DNA of 64,000 nucleotides from Annona cherimola (GCA_030490835.1 CM059973.1:84831221-84895220), one strand, 5' to 3'. Shown: positions 11,708-24,396, numbered from the stretch's first letter. Translations and numbers: made by a program. The notes: generated by a model not told the origin, from the sequence alone.

Positions 11708-13010
11708 AATTTTTGAAATTAATAAGTTAATCATAATTTAACACATGTAATATGATCCTAGGCCCCTTATAACGTCATTTAGACCTTAATTACGGAATTT
11801 GAAACCCAGATAATACAATTTGATGAAATCATCATAATCTAACAGCGTCTAATCGCATCTAACTGCATCTAACCATATCTAACCGCATCTAACTGAATCT
11901 AACCACATCTAACCGCATCTAACTACATCTAACCGGATCTAACCGCATCTAATTTTTAAAATTAATAAGTTAATCCTAATTTAACACCTGTAATATGATC
12001 CTAGGGCTCTTATAACGTCATTTAGACCTTAATTATGGAATTTGAAACTCAGATAATACGATTTAATGAAATCACCATAATCTAACAACATCTAACTGAA
12101 TCTAACCGCATCTAACTACATCTAACCGGATCTAACCGCATCTAACCGCATCTAATTTTTGAAATTAATAAGTTAATCCTAATTTAACACCTGTAATATG
12201 ATCTTAGGGCTCTTATAACGTCATTTAGACTTTAATTATGAAATTTGAAACCCAGATAATACGATTTAATGAAATCACCATAATCTAACAGCATCTAACT
12301 GCATCTAACCGCATCTAACTACATCTAACTGCATCTAATTTTTGAAATTAATAAGTTAATCCTAATTTAACACCTGTAATATGATCCTAGGACCCTTATA
12401 ACGTCATTTAGACCTTAATTACAGAATTTGAAACCCAGATAATACGATTTAATGAAATCATCATAATCTAACAACGTCTAACCACATCTAACTGGATCTA
12501 ACCGCATCTAACCGTATCTAACAGCATCTAACCGCATCTAATTTTTGAAATTAATAAGTTATCCAAATTTAACACTTGTAATATGATCCTAGGCACCTTA
12601 TAAGGTCATTTACACTTTCATTATGAAATTTGAAACCCATATAATACGATTAAATGAAATCCACCTTAATCTAACAGCGTCTAACCGCATCTAACCGTAT
12701 CTAACTGCATCTAACCACATCTAATCGGATCTAACAGCATCTAACCGCATCTAATTTTTAAAATTAATAAGTTAATCCTAATTTAACACCTGTAATATGA
12801 TCTTATGCCACTTATAAGGTCATTTATACATTAATTACGGAATTTGAAACCCAAATAATATGATTTAATAAAATCCACTTTAATCTAATAACATCTAACC
12901 GCATCTAACCGCATCTAACCGTATCTAACCGCATCTAACTGTATCTAACCGCATCTAACGACATCTAACAACATTTAACCGCATCTAACCACATCTAATT
13001 TTTGATATTT
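11708..13010. repeat. Two-level tandem array: six monomers, each with a decamer sub-array
   Basis: Six monomers start with AATTTTTGAAATTAATAAG-like sequence at 11708, 11951, 12154, 12337, 12540 and 12753, and a seventh start at 12997 is cut off. Each monomer has a core of about 120-125 bp (with CTAATTTAACACCTGTAATATG and TTATAACGTCATTTAGAC) followed by a run of 10-bp repeats, consensus GCATCTAACC. Monomer lengths are 243, 203, 183, 203, 213 and 244 bp. By my count they hold 12, 8, 6, 8, 9 and 12 decamers, so length differences are multiples of ten. The array is non-coding. Confidence 0.9.
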
Positions 13011-16000
13011 TATAAATATTTTACCTAATTTATGTATTTTGCAAAAGATATATAATTAATAATTCATTTCATAACTACGCAAAACCTTTAAATAATTTTA
13101 AAACTAAATAAATATATAAATTTGTAATTAAAAATATTAAGTAATTGAAATTAAATAAAATCAAAATTTGCATAAATATATAAAATTGTAAAAATTATTA
13201 TATATGACACTGTAAAACTAAAATTGTAATAAATTATATATAACTATAATTTATATATGTTAAAAATTATAATTTCATAACAATATCAATCTACAAATAT
13301 CTGGTTAATTTTTATTACTTAACTTTTATGTATTTAATTTGGCGTCACATGTAAAGATTAAAATGAAGGGCTGTCAACTCTTGAATTTTAGATTAAAACT
13401 AAATTATAAATTTTATTTGAAAAATAAAATCAATATCAATATTAATTTAAATTAAATTTAAAAAATCATTCAAATAGGAAATTTATAAAAAATCTTCAAC
13501 AAAATTTTTATGATTTAAGTGGATTTGAATTGAATATTAACTCTATCAAAAATAATTATTTTTGGTTTACTTAGTTTGTATCTACTTTAATAACTTTAGG
13601 GCTCTATCGTCTCTCTAACTGCTCATTACAAATGAGGCCATGCAATAGTCTGACAAGGATCAAATTTGGTAGCCTAGTTAAACAAATAATTCCAGTTGTA
13701 CTGGGTTGAAGGCATTTTGATTTCGTTGTCAAAGGGTGGGCCATGCACGCGTTTATTTGGTCCTCCTACTATATGCAACCGCTTAACCGGTTACATAAAA
13801 GTGAACCCATTACTATGTCCATAATTAATGCCGTAACGTTACTACTCATTGCCGCCTTGCCTTGTCTCTTACGTCAGCTTAGAAGTTGAAATTTTTTGAG
13901 AAATTATAATAATACCACGTCCACATCCACAAGAAACTTTCTAAGAAATTATATAAACGCCACAACCAAACCCGCACGATCCCTTGTGCAAGATACAATT
14001 TTTTTAAAGTTGGTTACTGGGCCACTGCGTTTAAAATCACAACAAAAATCAATTTGCAGTAAACGTGGAGTGGAAGAATGGGAACTGTAAATTGCCTGAT
14101 GATATCTAACAGAAGAAATCTCGCTATCAGAGCAATGAGAAAGATTGCATAAAATTGAACTGCTCGCCAAAAGTAGTCATGTGCCTTGGGCGGCCAAGGT
14201 CAGATGCTCACGTCTGGCCTTAACAAATCTCTGACGAAACAGGCTGAACTGCCCGGATTTGATTGCTTCCCTTATTGATTGAAAGAAACCCAAATAATGG
14301 TGGGTGTTATGGCTGAAATTCGCAGGAGGATGATCCTGTTAGATGTAAGACTTACAAAAAATGCTGCGGAACAGAGAACAGTTTCTGATGTAAGAGAGAG
14401 TTACATTTCTAGGAGAATTTGAGCCAACATCTCATGAACATTGAGCAGATGATTGATGTATGCTCGTGTATGGTTCTGACACGTGTAGCAATTGCAGCCA
14501 TCGATGATTGGTGATGTGTCTTTCCTGCGTGGAAAACAAATCAAAAGATTATACTATGCTTTTCAAGTCCGAAGAGCATGCATGCTCCTTTTAGCCAAAT
14601 GTTGAATATATGCAATCAACTTTTCATTGGCCTTCATTGTAATATTATGATTGAATGTCTTGAAACCCAAAGTAATAACTCCAAATTGATGATCCACCAG
14701 TCCGTGCAAAGCAGGAACAACTAGTTGTTTCCCATATGAAGTTATCTCCAAAAGACTAATTTTCCAATAATTTATAGGACAACCTTGATAATAGAAAGCA
14801 TTGAAGCTTGGAAAAGTCATAACTTCTGGAGAATCAGAGAAACCCCATACCTTTCAGCAAATAGATGATCTTGAATTCTTGATCACCCTTAAGAAAATAC
14901 ACCAACCACCCACAAATAGAGAAGACTCAGGGCAATTCAAATACATAAAAAGTAGTGTAAAGAATAGATAGCCAGTATTGGCGCCATGGATCTCTTTGCA
15001 AGATCTTCAGGCCTATATGAACAATTGTTAAAAGCACCTACTATTGTAATTGTATCCTGTCCAGGTTGGCAACAGACTAGTCACCGAGGATGGTCACTAC
15101 AATAGGACTTTTCCATCTCTTACAAAGGTGACCAGATTTGCTGTCTCGTACTGATAAACTCGGTAGCCGCTCACTAGGTCCCTGGCATGACCAATACACT
15201 CCATTTGGGCCATCCGAATGAAACTGAAAGTAAGAGATCAGACCACTCCACAAAAAAGATCCAATAGAGTCCACTAGATAAGCCACCCAAGTTTCTAACC
15301 CTTATTCTAACTGGCCAATTGAGCATAGATCGCAATTTATGCAGTATGTCTAGAAGTCTCGTCATGTCTCTCAGTCCATTCACTTCCCTAAATAAGAAGA
15401 CTGCCCATACCACTTGAGCATCCAGAATCATGCAATGCAAAAGATAACATCCTCTCTAACTGGTAGTCTAGGCACCAAAATAAGGGGAGGAGGGAAAGGC
15501 CTAAACTCAATATTACCAAGACAACAGAGAGACTCAGGATTGAACCTACAGCAAATGAGGCAAAAGACATTACAAAACTGCTAAAACACAAGAATGAGTA
15601 GGCATGCGATGCAACCCCAAAATTATTTTCCTTATTGGAAAAGGAGACTACAATGAAACTAGTAGTTCAAGCATAGGACCTTTTGGTACCCAAAGGTCAG
15701 AAAGCATCTAACAAATTAATGGACAAGCAGACAGCTAGAGTCATAGGAAGAACAAAGACACGCCTGTAAACTGTTGCACGCAGGTTTATCTTTGTAGAGT
15801 CACTACCAATATCAGTTAACTGAGAATCAAATGCAAATGCGTCATCACCATTGAGGGGAAAGGTAAGGGCATAGCCTCCCATGGTAAGGTGGTAAATATA
15901 CCTACAGATATTTAACCAGGCCATTCAGCAGGGAAGAAATATGCAGAAGTAAGGAGACTAAGGAGAAACACCAAATTCAGCTACGCACGTAGAGTCAAAG

Positions 16001-16800
16001 AGATCAATGCCGATAGCCACCCCTTGTAAAATCTCCTCTGAGTATCAGCCCGAGAGAGAGAGAGAGAGGAAAAGAATAACGAACATAATCATGATCATGA
16101 GTTAACAAGTATATCATATAACTCGCACAATGAATATTAGTTTCCAAGGTACCATGGGTATGAACCAAGCATTCAGTTCCCTAGCATTTTCTTACAAGAT
16201 AGACCAGGATGTGGGGAGCAAATTTCAGCAAATTCTTTTCCATCTGTCCTATATGCTGTTCAGACTACAGAGTGAAAGAAAACCCCCTGTCTAGAGAAAT
16301 TGATGGCTGGAGATCAAAGCCAATCATCATAATTTTCATCATGCAGTTACCCGGATTACTCAAAACTACTTAAATAAGGTCAATTTACACTATCTAAAAA
16401 TATAATAAATATATTTGCAAAATATCTCTAGACGGAGTTTTCTGTAAATTTTACAACAACTCATCTTCTTCCCCAAACCATCGAAACCCTAGTCGACAGC
16501 CCCATGACTCATCATCACCTACTACCGCCGATTACCACAACTGGCATCACAGCTCCATATCCGACATCCAAACCGTCGTCGACACCCGTGGTGACGACGA
16601 CGGCAGTACCAACCATGCCCCGTCCAAAAGCATATCTGAAAAATCCATCCGAATCACGCTAAATCATGCCACTAGATTCACCGGGTTGCAACAAAAAATG
16701 GAAACCGAAACAGCACTGCTTAAAAAATGAAATGAAATGAAAAATCAATGGTATTCCATATGGACAACCAAGCAAAAATCTGACACAATGGGAGAAGAGA
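13011..16800. other. Intergenic, no gene recognised
   Basis: The 13011-13600 part is very AT-rich. From 14.2 to 16.1 kb the composition is more balanced and several overlapping minus-strand frames exist (14563-14820, 15077-15591, 15697-15924), but none shows a domain or splice pattern I recognise. A short GA microsatellite lies at about 16052-16069. The 16480-16700 stretch is C-rich and could be the leader of an unrecognised transcript. Confidence 0.4.
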
Positions 16801-16809
16801 TGCGAGTAA

Positions 16810-16962
16810 GCATCTTCTCCCCAGATCTATCTATGGTTGCCATCCATGACCGTTTGCATCAAATCTGGCAGCCATTCAAGTCGCCGGCGAAGAAGGAGAT
16901 AAGCTTCTCCATTTCTCCGTCCTCCTCCATCCCATCTCACCGCAACGCCTAAGCCGAAAGAT
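16810..16962 (+). repeat. Duplicated segment, copy 1 (matches 30724-30866)
   Basis: About 140 bp, from GATCTATCTATGGTTGCC to CCGCAACGCCTAAGCCGA, matches 30724-30866 with only a handful of mismatches. In the second copy this block is followed within about ten bases by CCATGAGAAAAATGCGAGAAG. Here that continuation appears only at about 19973 (CCATGAGAAAAACGCGACAAG), so roughly 3 kb separates the two halves. Confidence 0.75.
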
Positions 16963-17090
16963 ACCCTGTATCCTCACGCCCAAAATTTTTGATGTACCGA
17001 AAATGCCCTTTTTAATCCCGACCGTTCAAGAGAAATTGATGACTGGAGATGAGCTTCTGATGCGCACCAAATGCTTGTCGTTAAGAGCAC

Positions 17091-19971
17091 TGTGATCACC
17101 AGTTTAATTAAAATTAACCGAAACACATTAAAGCTACCACTATACGGGTGATAGTGTAGAATAACGGTGAGTCGGGTCGAATCCACAGAGAGGCGATGTA
17201 GTTTTGAATTATTTTTAAGAGAAAGAGAGGGTATAGATAAGAGAGAGAAAGAGAGAAGAGAGAAGAGAGAGAAAGAAGAGAGACGTTGGAGAGAGAGAAG
17301 AAAAGAGAAATTAGAAGAAATTAGAGAGGGAAAGAAGAAAGAGAAAAGAAGAGAGAGAAAGAGAGAAGAGAGAAAGAGAAGAGAGAGAAATAGAAGAGAG
17401 AGAAAGAAAAGGAAAGAAATTAAGAGAGAGGAGAGAAAGACGTTAGAGAGAGAGAAGAAGAAGAAATTATATAGAGAAGAGAGAAGAGAGAGAAAGAGAC
17501 ATTGGAGAGAGAGAAAGACGTTAGAGAGAGAGAGAGAAAGAGAGAAGAGAGAAAAGAAATGAAAATAGAAGAAATTGGAGAGAAAAGAAAGGGAGACAAG
17601 AAGCTAAAAGAAATTAGCTAACAACTTAATTAAAACTATTCTAAAAAAGCAATAAAAGCTATGAAATTCAACTATTAAAGCAGGAAAGAAAATTACATTA
17701 AATTTAATCTAAAAATTACAAAGCATAAAATAAAGCAGTAAATCTAATCTAAAAATTAAAACTACAAATTAAAAAGTAATAACTACGAGACACTACAAAG
17801 CATAATAAAATAAAATTTACATCACCCGAATATGGAGAGCAAAATCTCCACGTAATAGAAAATTTTATTGATTGACCCCACCTCCTCGCTACGGGTCCCA
17901 CAAAATGGGTCCCACCCAAGGGGTTGTGTGTGGGGTATGTTTTCTTGGGATGAGTGGAGGGAATTTATAGTTAAGGAAGGGGGCCAACGACCATTCTGGC
18001 TTTCGACGTGGGATTCTCATCCCTTTGACTACACTGTAGCTTTTGCAATTTGCCGTTTTCTGCTATGGCCTGCCTTCGTTTTATTTCGTCTTCCGTTATT
18101 TGTGTTGATTCTTTCCTTTCTGCTTTTTAAAATTTTCGTTCGTTCAAGAGTCGGGAGGTGAGGATTTATATAGTCAACGTTTCCGGACATCAGTGCTTTC
18201 CGTCTTTGACTACCGGAAAAGGCAGGTTTAGGCGTGAAATCTAAGCCGGCCTTCTAAAGAAAATGAAAAATTCGTCCGAGCCTTTCAATTCCTCCCACGA
18301 ATCCGATTCCAAATAATAATTATATAAAAGTTGTCCTCGAATCGGAGGGGAGGAGTTCGGAAATTCCATTTGAAGATGGGTTAATAGCCGATCCGACGCT
18401 GGTGGCTATCGGTAGCAGGGGCTGAAGGCCGGATGGGTTTTCAGTTGGTCGTCAATGGCAGCTGCCGATTTTTGGTGTGAGTTGTCGGCAAGGACGAGCT
18501 GAATTTTAGGGGCAGCAGCTGGATGTGTCTTGGATGGAAGATGTCAGTTTGGGGAAGAAATTTTGGGAGACGAGTGGTGTGTTGCCGAAAATTGGGGCTG
18601 ATTCTTAACAAGGGTGGCTGCGATTTGGTTGCAAACCAAAACCCGATCGGTGAGGGACTAGCTGGGGTTTCTGGTTCGAGCTGGATCACTACAGGTGCAG
18701 CGCCGTATGGTTTAGAGATGGGGTCGGCTGGAATAGAGGAGGGGTTGCCGTATGGTTTCCGGGACAGCAGCTGTTTGAGAACGGTGCTGCAATTTAGTTG
18801 CAGGTTTGGGCGTGATGGAAGGGCAGCTGCTCGGATTGTGCGGTCGGCTGGTTGGGCGTTCGAGTTGTCTGCTTTGATTGACAAGGGGAAAACGGTGGCT
18901 TTGAATTTGGGATGGGTTTTTAGGGAAAGCTATCGGAAGATGAAAGAACGGCTGGAACGGAGAGAGACTGCTTGGTATTGATTGGATTTCGGGCGATCAT
19001 GGAATCTGGTCGTGGCAGATTGGATTGGCGGCAAACCTGCAGCTGGTTTGGAGCTCCTCTTGGAATTTTGGACGGCTTCTGGGATTCATTCGTCTCAACA
19101 CAATGGTTAGACCCTTCTATTGCAACATCGTTGGATTTGGGACTGCCTCAACGTGCTGATTTGCGGTGGAGTAGCAGCTGCCAGTGGGTTCAGTTGGTCG
19201 GAGAAGAAGAAGACGGCGGGAGCAATCGATTTGGGGCAAAGGAGACCAGCCGAAGTAGGCTGCTGGCTGCTTGGACTGGAGAGGGAGAAGCACCGAGGGC
19301 GAGCTTGCAAGCAGGTGAGCACGGCCACGGATGAGAGTGACGCCGTCAAGCCTCGGACCGGCGATGATGGTGACGAAATGGGCGGCGGGAGTCTGGATTC
19401 GGGGGCCGGTGACTGGGAAGGAGAAAAGGGGCGGTGGAGAAAACAGATGGGGAAGATGGAGCACCGGAATATGGTGCTCCGGCAGCGCAAGGTTTCGTGT
19501 ACTCATGCTGCAAACAAAAACAGATTTAAATATTTAATTTTTGTCAAAATGATTTTAATAAGCTTGCAGAGATTTTTAATTTACTTTTCTTTTTAGCCCT
19601 TTTTGAATTTATTTATTTATTATTATTTTTTTATCTTAAAATGTTTTGACAATTTGTTTTATAACCATAGTTTAGATTATATTTATAATTTAATGTATGA
19701 TTTTCCAAATTAGATGGTTTTATAATTTTGCCTAAATTATATTAATATGCTAATACATATTTTAACATTAAAATTTTCTAAGAAATTGTGTCATAATTTT
19801 ATATTTTCAAAAACGTTGCAAAATAGCTTATTTTATAGCAAAATTAAAGGTTTTATAAAAAATGTAATTTTTACGAAATTCCACTTAAAACATGTGTTTA
19901 ATTAACATTTTAATATTTAACAGTGTAAATTTAATATGAAATTACATAAAAAATTTTAGACTTATCACAGC
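17091..19971. repeat. Candidate 2.9 kb inserted element or solo LTR
   Basis: The block begins TGTGATCACC and ends ACTTATCACA, that is, a TG..CA boundary with a short inverted repeat. It interrupts a sequence that is contiguous at 30.7-30.9 kb. Inside are a stretch GTGAGTCGGGTCGAATCCAC, a purine tract, a GC-richer region (18.0-19.5 kb) with overlapping open frames on both strands (18441-18981, 18972-19334, 19107-19596), and an AT-rich end. No protease, integrase or reverse transcriptase motif is seen, and no matching flanking duplication was found. The frames look like by-products of composition rather than genes. Confidence 0.4.
17216..17590. repeat. Degenerate GA (purine) tract, about 370 bp
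   Basis: The plus strand is almost purely A and G, made of GAGAGAAAGAGA-type units with only scattered pyrimidines. The long plus-strand frame across it translates as an Arg/Glu/Lys run and is a composition artefact. Tracts like this can bind GAGA-factor (BPC) proteins or form triplex DNA, but nothing here shows such a role. Confidence 0.9.
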
Positions 19972-20520
19972 CATGAGAAAAACGCGACAAGCGCTTCCCA
20001 TGGCTCTCCTATCATCCAAAGACCAAACAGTACTGCCGATGATACGATTCGAATCAAATTCCCTTTACAGAAAATGAAAACAGAATCGGTTAATAGCCTA
20101 ACCCAACAAACTTGGATTCAAATACCTTTTTTTTCTTTTTTTTGCCCCTGGCCATATGATCCAATGAAAATTACACAGCTCAGCTCATAGTGGCCAACTT
20201 GCTCCATCAGGGAAATTTCAGGACTTCTCTCCTGAAAAGACCCAAGAGAGTAGTGTCTCAGATACAAAATCCAAGATCCAACTTCCCAGCGCTACATCCA
20301 TAGAAGATATGAATGATTTTAGCACAAACACCTTGAAAGTATAAACCCCAACTTCACACAAACAACAGACAGAGACTCAATCCTTCCTATGATTTGCAAA
20401 CAGGAATTAACTAAAAGACAGAGAAAGCGATAGGAATTAAGAAGGGTCCTCTGCTTTCGAAGACAGTCTCATCGACAGTAGCAGAGGCACAGCTGCCGTC
20501 GCTGATCTGCTGCTGGCTGA
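19972..20520. other. Downstream region of the minus-strand gene at 20521
   Basis: There is no protein-coding signal. On the minus strand this would be the 3' flank or untranslated region of the gene ending at 20521. The first 35 bp belong to the duplicated segment seen at 30.87-30.9 kb. Confidence 0.4.
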
Positions 20521-20907
20521 TCAGGCCTTTTGAGGCGAGATTGCGAAGCTTCCTCCCCATCCGTCTTCAGTGCCGCCGTTCTGCTTTTCACCAGCAGCTT
20601 CAGTTCCGAAGAGTTGCAGGAAAATCTTCATCTTTATCTCCCCCCGCTTCGGATACGGATTCCCTTTCGCGCCCTTCGACAACAGAAGAGCTGCTTCGTA
20701 TGTTTTTCCGCTTCCGAAGAGTTCCAGAAGAAGCATGCGCATCATCACGCCTCGCTGCGGTGCGTATCGATATCCTTGGGATGCCCTGTCTGTTGTTCGG
20801 AAGAGTTCGCGAAAAATCTTGCGTTTGATCACGCATCGCTTCGGATGCGGATATCCTTTCCCCTTCTTCGAGAGCAGAGCATCCTCATATGCCTTGCCCG
20901 CAGCCAT
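20521..20907 (-). CDS. 128-aa protein with three PKRGxIKxKIF-type repeats
   Basis: This intronless minus-strand frame starts ATGGCTGCGGGC at 20907 and stops with TGA at 20521. The product is basic and built from repeats. Unit 1 is KAYEDALLSKKGKGYPHPKR followed by a CVIKRKIFRELF stretch. Unit 2 is shorter (YAPQRGVMMRMLLLELFG). Unit 3 is KTYEAALLLSKGAKGNPYPKR followed by GEIKMKIFLQLFG. The shared core is P(K/Q)RGxIKxKIFxxLF, with K/Y-E-A-L-L-S-K-G before it in units 1 and 3. Plants have families of short basic proteins with an RGxIKxxIFxxL motif and no settled biochemical role; I link this one to them by motif only. There is no signal peptide or membrane segment. The plus-strand frames over the same bases are shadows. 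A Tourist MITE lies about 130 bp upstream of the start and could contribute promoter sequence. Confidence 0.65.
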   Translation of the reverse strand: MAAGKAYEDALLSKKGKGYPHPKRCVIKRKIFRELFRTTDRASQGYRYAPQRGVMMRMLLLELFGSGKTYEAALLLSKGAKGNPYPKRGEIKMKIFLQLFGTEAAGEKQNGGTEDGWGGSFAISPQKA

Positions 20908-21037
20908 TTCTTGGGAAGGGAAGGAGGTTGTGGACGAGAAGGAGAAGGAGAGCGTGAGAACGGAGGTTTCACGCAGGAAGAAAGACGAGTTTTTGCTACT
21001 GTACTCCCATCCTTCCGCCTTCCAAGCTCGTCATTAG

Positions 21038-21328
21038 GGGTGTGTTTGGTTGGAGGTAAAACTTTTGATGAAAAATTTCTGGAGTAGAAGTTGTCAAATC
21101 AATAAAAAGTGATATGATATAATAGGAATAATGATGAGGAGTAAAGAGAATAAAGTTAAAATAGATAGGTTAGTTGTATGGGTAGTTGTGCAGAAATGAT
21201 TGAAAAGTATGATAGTTTGTATAGAAAAATGTGAAAAAATAATTTAAAAATAGAATAATTATGGAGAGTGAAAAGTTTTAGATCAAAAAGTTTTAGTTGA
21301 CACTTTTTTTCCCTAAACAAACACACCC
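21038..21328. mobile_element. Tourist-like MITE, 291 bp, TAG duplication
   Basis: The ends are GGGTGTGTTTGG and AACAAACACACCC, with TAG on both sides (21035-21037 and 21329-21331). The interior matches the other family members (AAAACTTTTGATGAAAA, GTGATATGATA, GAAAAGTTTTAGAT). This is a clean PIF/Harbinger-type MITE just upstream of the minus-strand gene at 20521-20907. Confidence 0.85.
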
Positions 21329-21504
21329 TAGAAAAGTTGCAAAATGGTGCATTGGGCTAGGCGGTCCCGAGTAACCTCTTCATTTGATCCTTATCCAATC
21401 CATTTGTTATGTTTAATATTATTTTCTTTCGGAGGATTAAGTTTTATCCGGTCAAATACATTTATGGACTACATTTATTAAAAAATATATATTCATATAT
21501 TAAT

Positions 21505-21830
21505 TATGAAAAATACTGAGGTCCATTCACATATGTATTAGAATCTAACAATACTTTATAGAATTATTTATTCACATATTATTGTTATTTTCGATGATTT
21601 AGATGCCCAAAAAGCTATTTTAAAATTAATATTTTTTCATAAAATTATTTTATCAAGTTGATTTTACATGTTAATAAATGAGACCCGTATATGGTAAATT
21701 AAAAAAATAAAAATATTTTATGATAATATAAATGATGTTAAATATAATGAATGGATTGAATTTTTCATAAACTATTAAAATTTTAAAAATGAAAGGGTTA
21801 TATGGAAAGGAGTTTCATAAAAGTTAAAAA
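21505..21830. repeat. Dispersed AT-rich repeat, copy 2
   Basis: It is colinear with 6820-7160 (see landmarks there). The last part runs into a tandem duplication. Confidence 0.5.
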
Positions 21831-21950
21831 AATAAAAGGGTTTGAGGATAGTATAAATGATGTTAAATATAATAAATAGATTAAATTTTTCATAAATTAT
21901 TAAAATTTTAAAAATAAGGGGAGTTATATAGAAAAGAATTTCGTGAAAGC
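21701..21950. repeat. Tandem duplication, period about 125 bp
   Basis: The block starting AAAAAAATAAAA, running through GATGTTAAATATAAT and ending ATAGAAA/GGAAAGGAGTTTCATAAAAG, occurs at about 21701 and again at about 21826 with moderate divergence. It duplicates the right part of the dispersed repeat. Confidence 0.65.
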
Positions 21951-23481
21951 TGGACGGATTTTGCATTTGCCTTGCCCGGGGTTCTCGTGAAAAGCAAAAA
22001 CATGCCACTTATTAATTTTGTTTGCAAAAGTAAGAGTCCAACCGTAATTTTTACAAAGGATGCGCCGAACGTACGAGCCATTGTCAAACAAGCACCTTGT
22101 AAGACTCATTAATGGATTTATCATCCATTTAACGCACGGTCAAATCAAGCCTAAAGCTAGTACCGATCGGTCCCATACGCTTTTGAAAATTATACAAGTG
22201 TTTTAAGAATAGAATTCATAAGCGAGCGCTTTCTTCTTTTTTCTTTTTTCTTTTTCCTGATAAAATAGATGGTGATGGGTAAGAAGTAAGAACTTGATAA
22301 GCTTGAGCAGTGACTGGGCACTTGGCAGTAGCCGACTCCTTTCTCACCGGGAGGGCTTTTATTATTATTTTTTTTTGGAACAAGGGAGGGTTTTTATTTT
22401 TGAGTGAGGATAATAATCACAAGTCATATCTCACAGGTGTAGCGCTTCAGAAAAAATATATCATATATAACATATTTTTAATATTTAAATTATTAATTGC
22501 GTTCTAGTCAAAATTTAATATCATAAAATTAATTTTGATTATTTATATATTTTGAATAATTAAATTTATTAAATATTTAATTTTTGTATTAATATTAGTT
22601 CCATGAGTATTATGTTATCTTAATCTTTTTGTTATAAGTGTGTTGAATATGACGTATGAATTTGATTTAAAAATAAGTAATTAATGTTAAAAAATCAATA
22701 TACATGCATTTAACGGTTTAAATTTCGCTCCTAGATTTTTTTATGGATTCATTCATAGATATTAGTTATAATGGACTATATACATATTCAATAATTTAAT
22801 TTTCATATAATAATTTTAATCTGAAACTTGTGACTAATAAAGATTCAAATGTTTCATTTAAATTATAAAAAGCAAGTCTAAAAGTGCTCTGTAAGGGATC
22901 CGGTTCTGCATTTTTCGTTGGCAGCTAGCTTGTCATGCCGGAGCTGATGTAAAGGAGTGCGACTACACTACACTTCATATGCTGCAGGTATGCCACTTAA
23001 AACTTTGCTTGACATTATATCCCTCCTTCCATCTCGACTAAGTCCATCAAGCTAGCTGAAAATTTGAACAAGCTTGTTAAGAAAAAAAAAAATCTATCCA
23101 GGCCATTAAGATATGATAAAACTTGTATAATTTAATGAACCAATCAAGCCCATATGCCCCCATTTAATAATCTTATCAAGCCTACTCAATAAACATTTAT
23201 TTAGTCACCATCTGACTATCAACTATCAAGTGATTGACATGAGTATGTAGGATAGAAGGTCTAAAAGAAGCTGAGTAGAAATACTTGTATTGTCTATTCC
23301 TTTCATAAAGTTGTCTTTCATTAGTTACTTGGTTAACTGAGGAGGTGACACAATCAAGATTAGACCTAATCAAAGTTACAAGAGTGCTCATGTATATAGC
23401 AATGCAATTCCTTGACACATAAATTATGAGCTTACAATTTTCCTCCCGTTTATAAAATGAGTTATACTATATTCATGTGTA
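21951..23481. other. Intergenic, no gene recognised
   Basis: This is AT-rich sequence with short frames only (22310-22507, 23197-23418) and no motif. A short stretch at 22915-23000 is less AT-rich but has no supported reading. Confidence 0.4.
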
Positions 23482-24396
23482 GTGGAGCCTAGGGGTGTTA
23501 ACGGATCGGGTTGAACGGGTTAGAGCCTAATCCTAATCCTAACCCATTTAATATATCTCAACCCTAATCCGTTTATTAACCCATTTAAAAAACTTCAACC
23601 CTAACCCATTTACAACCCATTTAATAAACGGGTTAACGGGTTGTTAACGGGTTGTGTTTGTTACTAATTTTCATGCTAAAAACCTTCAATAAAGTCTATA
23701 AAATTAAATAAATTAAATAATTTGAAGCTAACATACCGGAAATGTAATTTATTTTGGCTTGAAAACATCAGCTCCAATATAAAGTCATCTCTTTAATGCC
23801 AATTCCTGTTTCAAAATACAACATATTTTATTTTTATCAAACAATTCAATCAACGATTCAACGCTGTAACTATGGAACTCATAAACATACATTTGAGAAG
23901 AATTAAGCGAGACTTCTATTAAGAAAGTAAGACTTTCATTATAATAAACTCAAACAATCACATTTCAAAAATTCAAATATCACATATTGTTACACATGAT
24001 TGTCTTAAAACACATAACAATAAATAGAGTTCAAAGTTCAAACAACTTCGATCTAAAAATAAAAACAACAAATAACTGTTTTATGCTCTCCAAACTTGAT
24101 AGTTCTTCATCCACTTTCTTCATTTTATTCAATATCATTTTAGTCCTGAAAATATATAGTAAAATAAAACAGATATTAGAAAATAGTTAAACATATAAAA
24201 TTAATTTATAAAAGATTAAAGAACTATATAAGCAGTCTAAATTTTTACTATTACCTCAATTAAGATCCAACTGGTGGAGAAAATCAATACTTGTCTTAAG
24301 ATTAACAGAAGTTGTTATAGCTGCAAAATTATTGAAAAGTGTCAATAAATATGTGAACAGAAATAAAATAGAATAGTATAAAGTATGAAAATCAGT

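Noticed and set aside
17167..17562. 131-codon plus-strand frame rich in Arg, Glu and Lys
   Set aside because: It is a translation of an almost pure purine tract; the absence of stops follows from composition.
18441..19596. Several overlapping frames of 120-158 codons on both strands
   Set aside because: They overlap each other in different frames and strands, carry no domain, and lie in a GC-richer repeat-like block.
20530..21087. 185-codon plus-strand frame and its sisters
   Set aside because: They are shadows of the minus-strand 128-codon gene, whose reading has ordered repeats and a cleaner composition.
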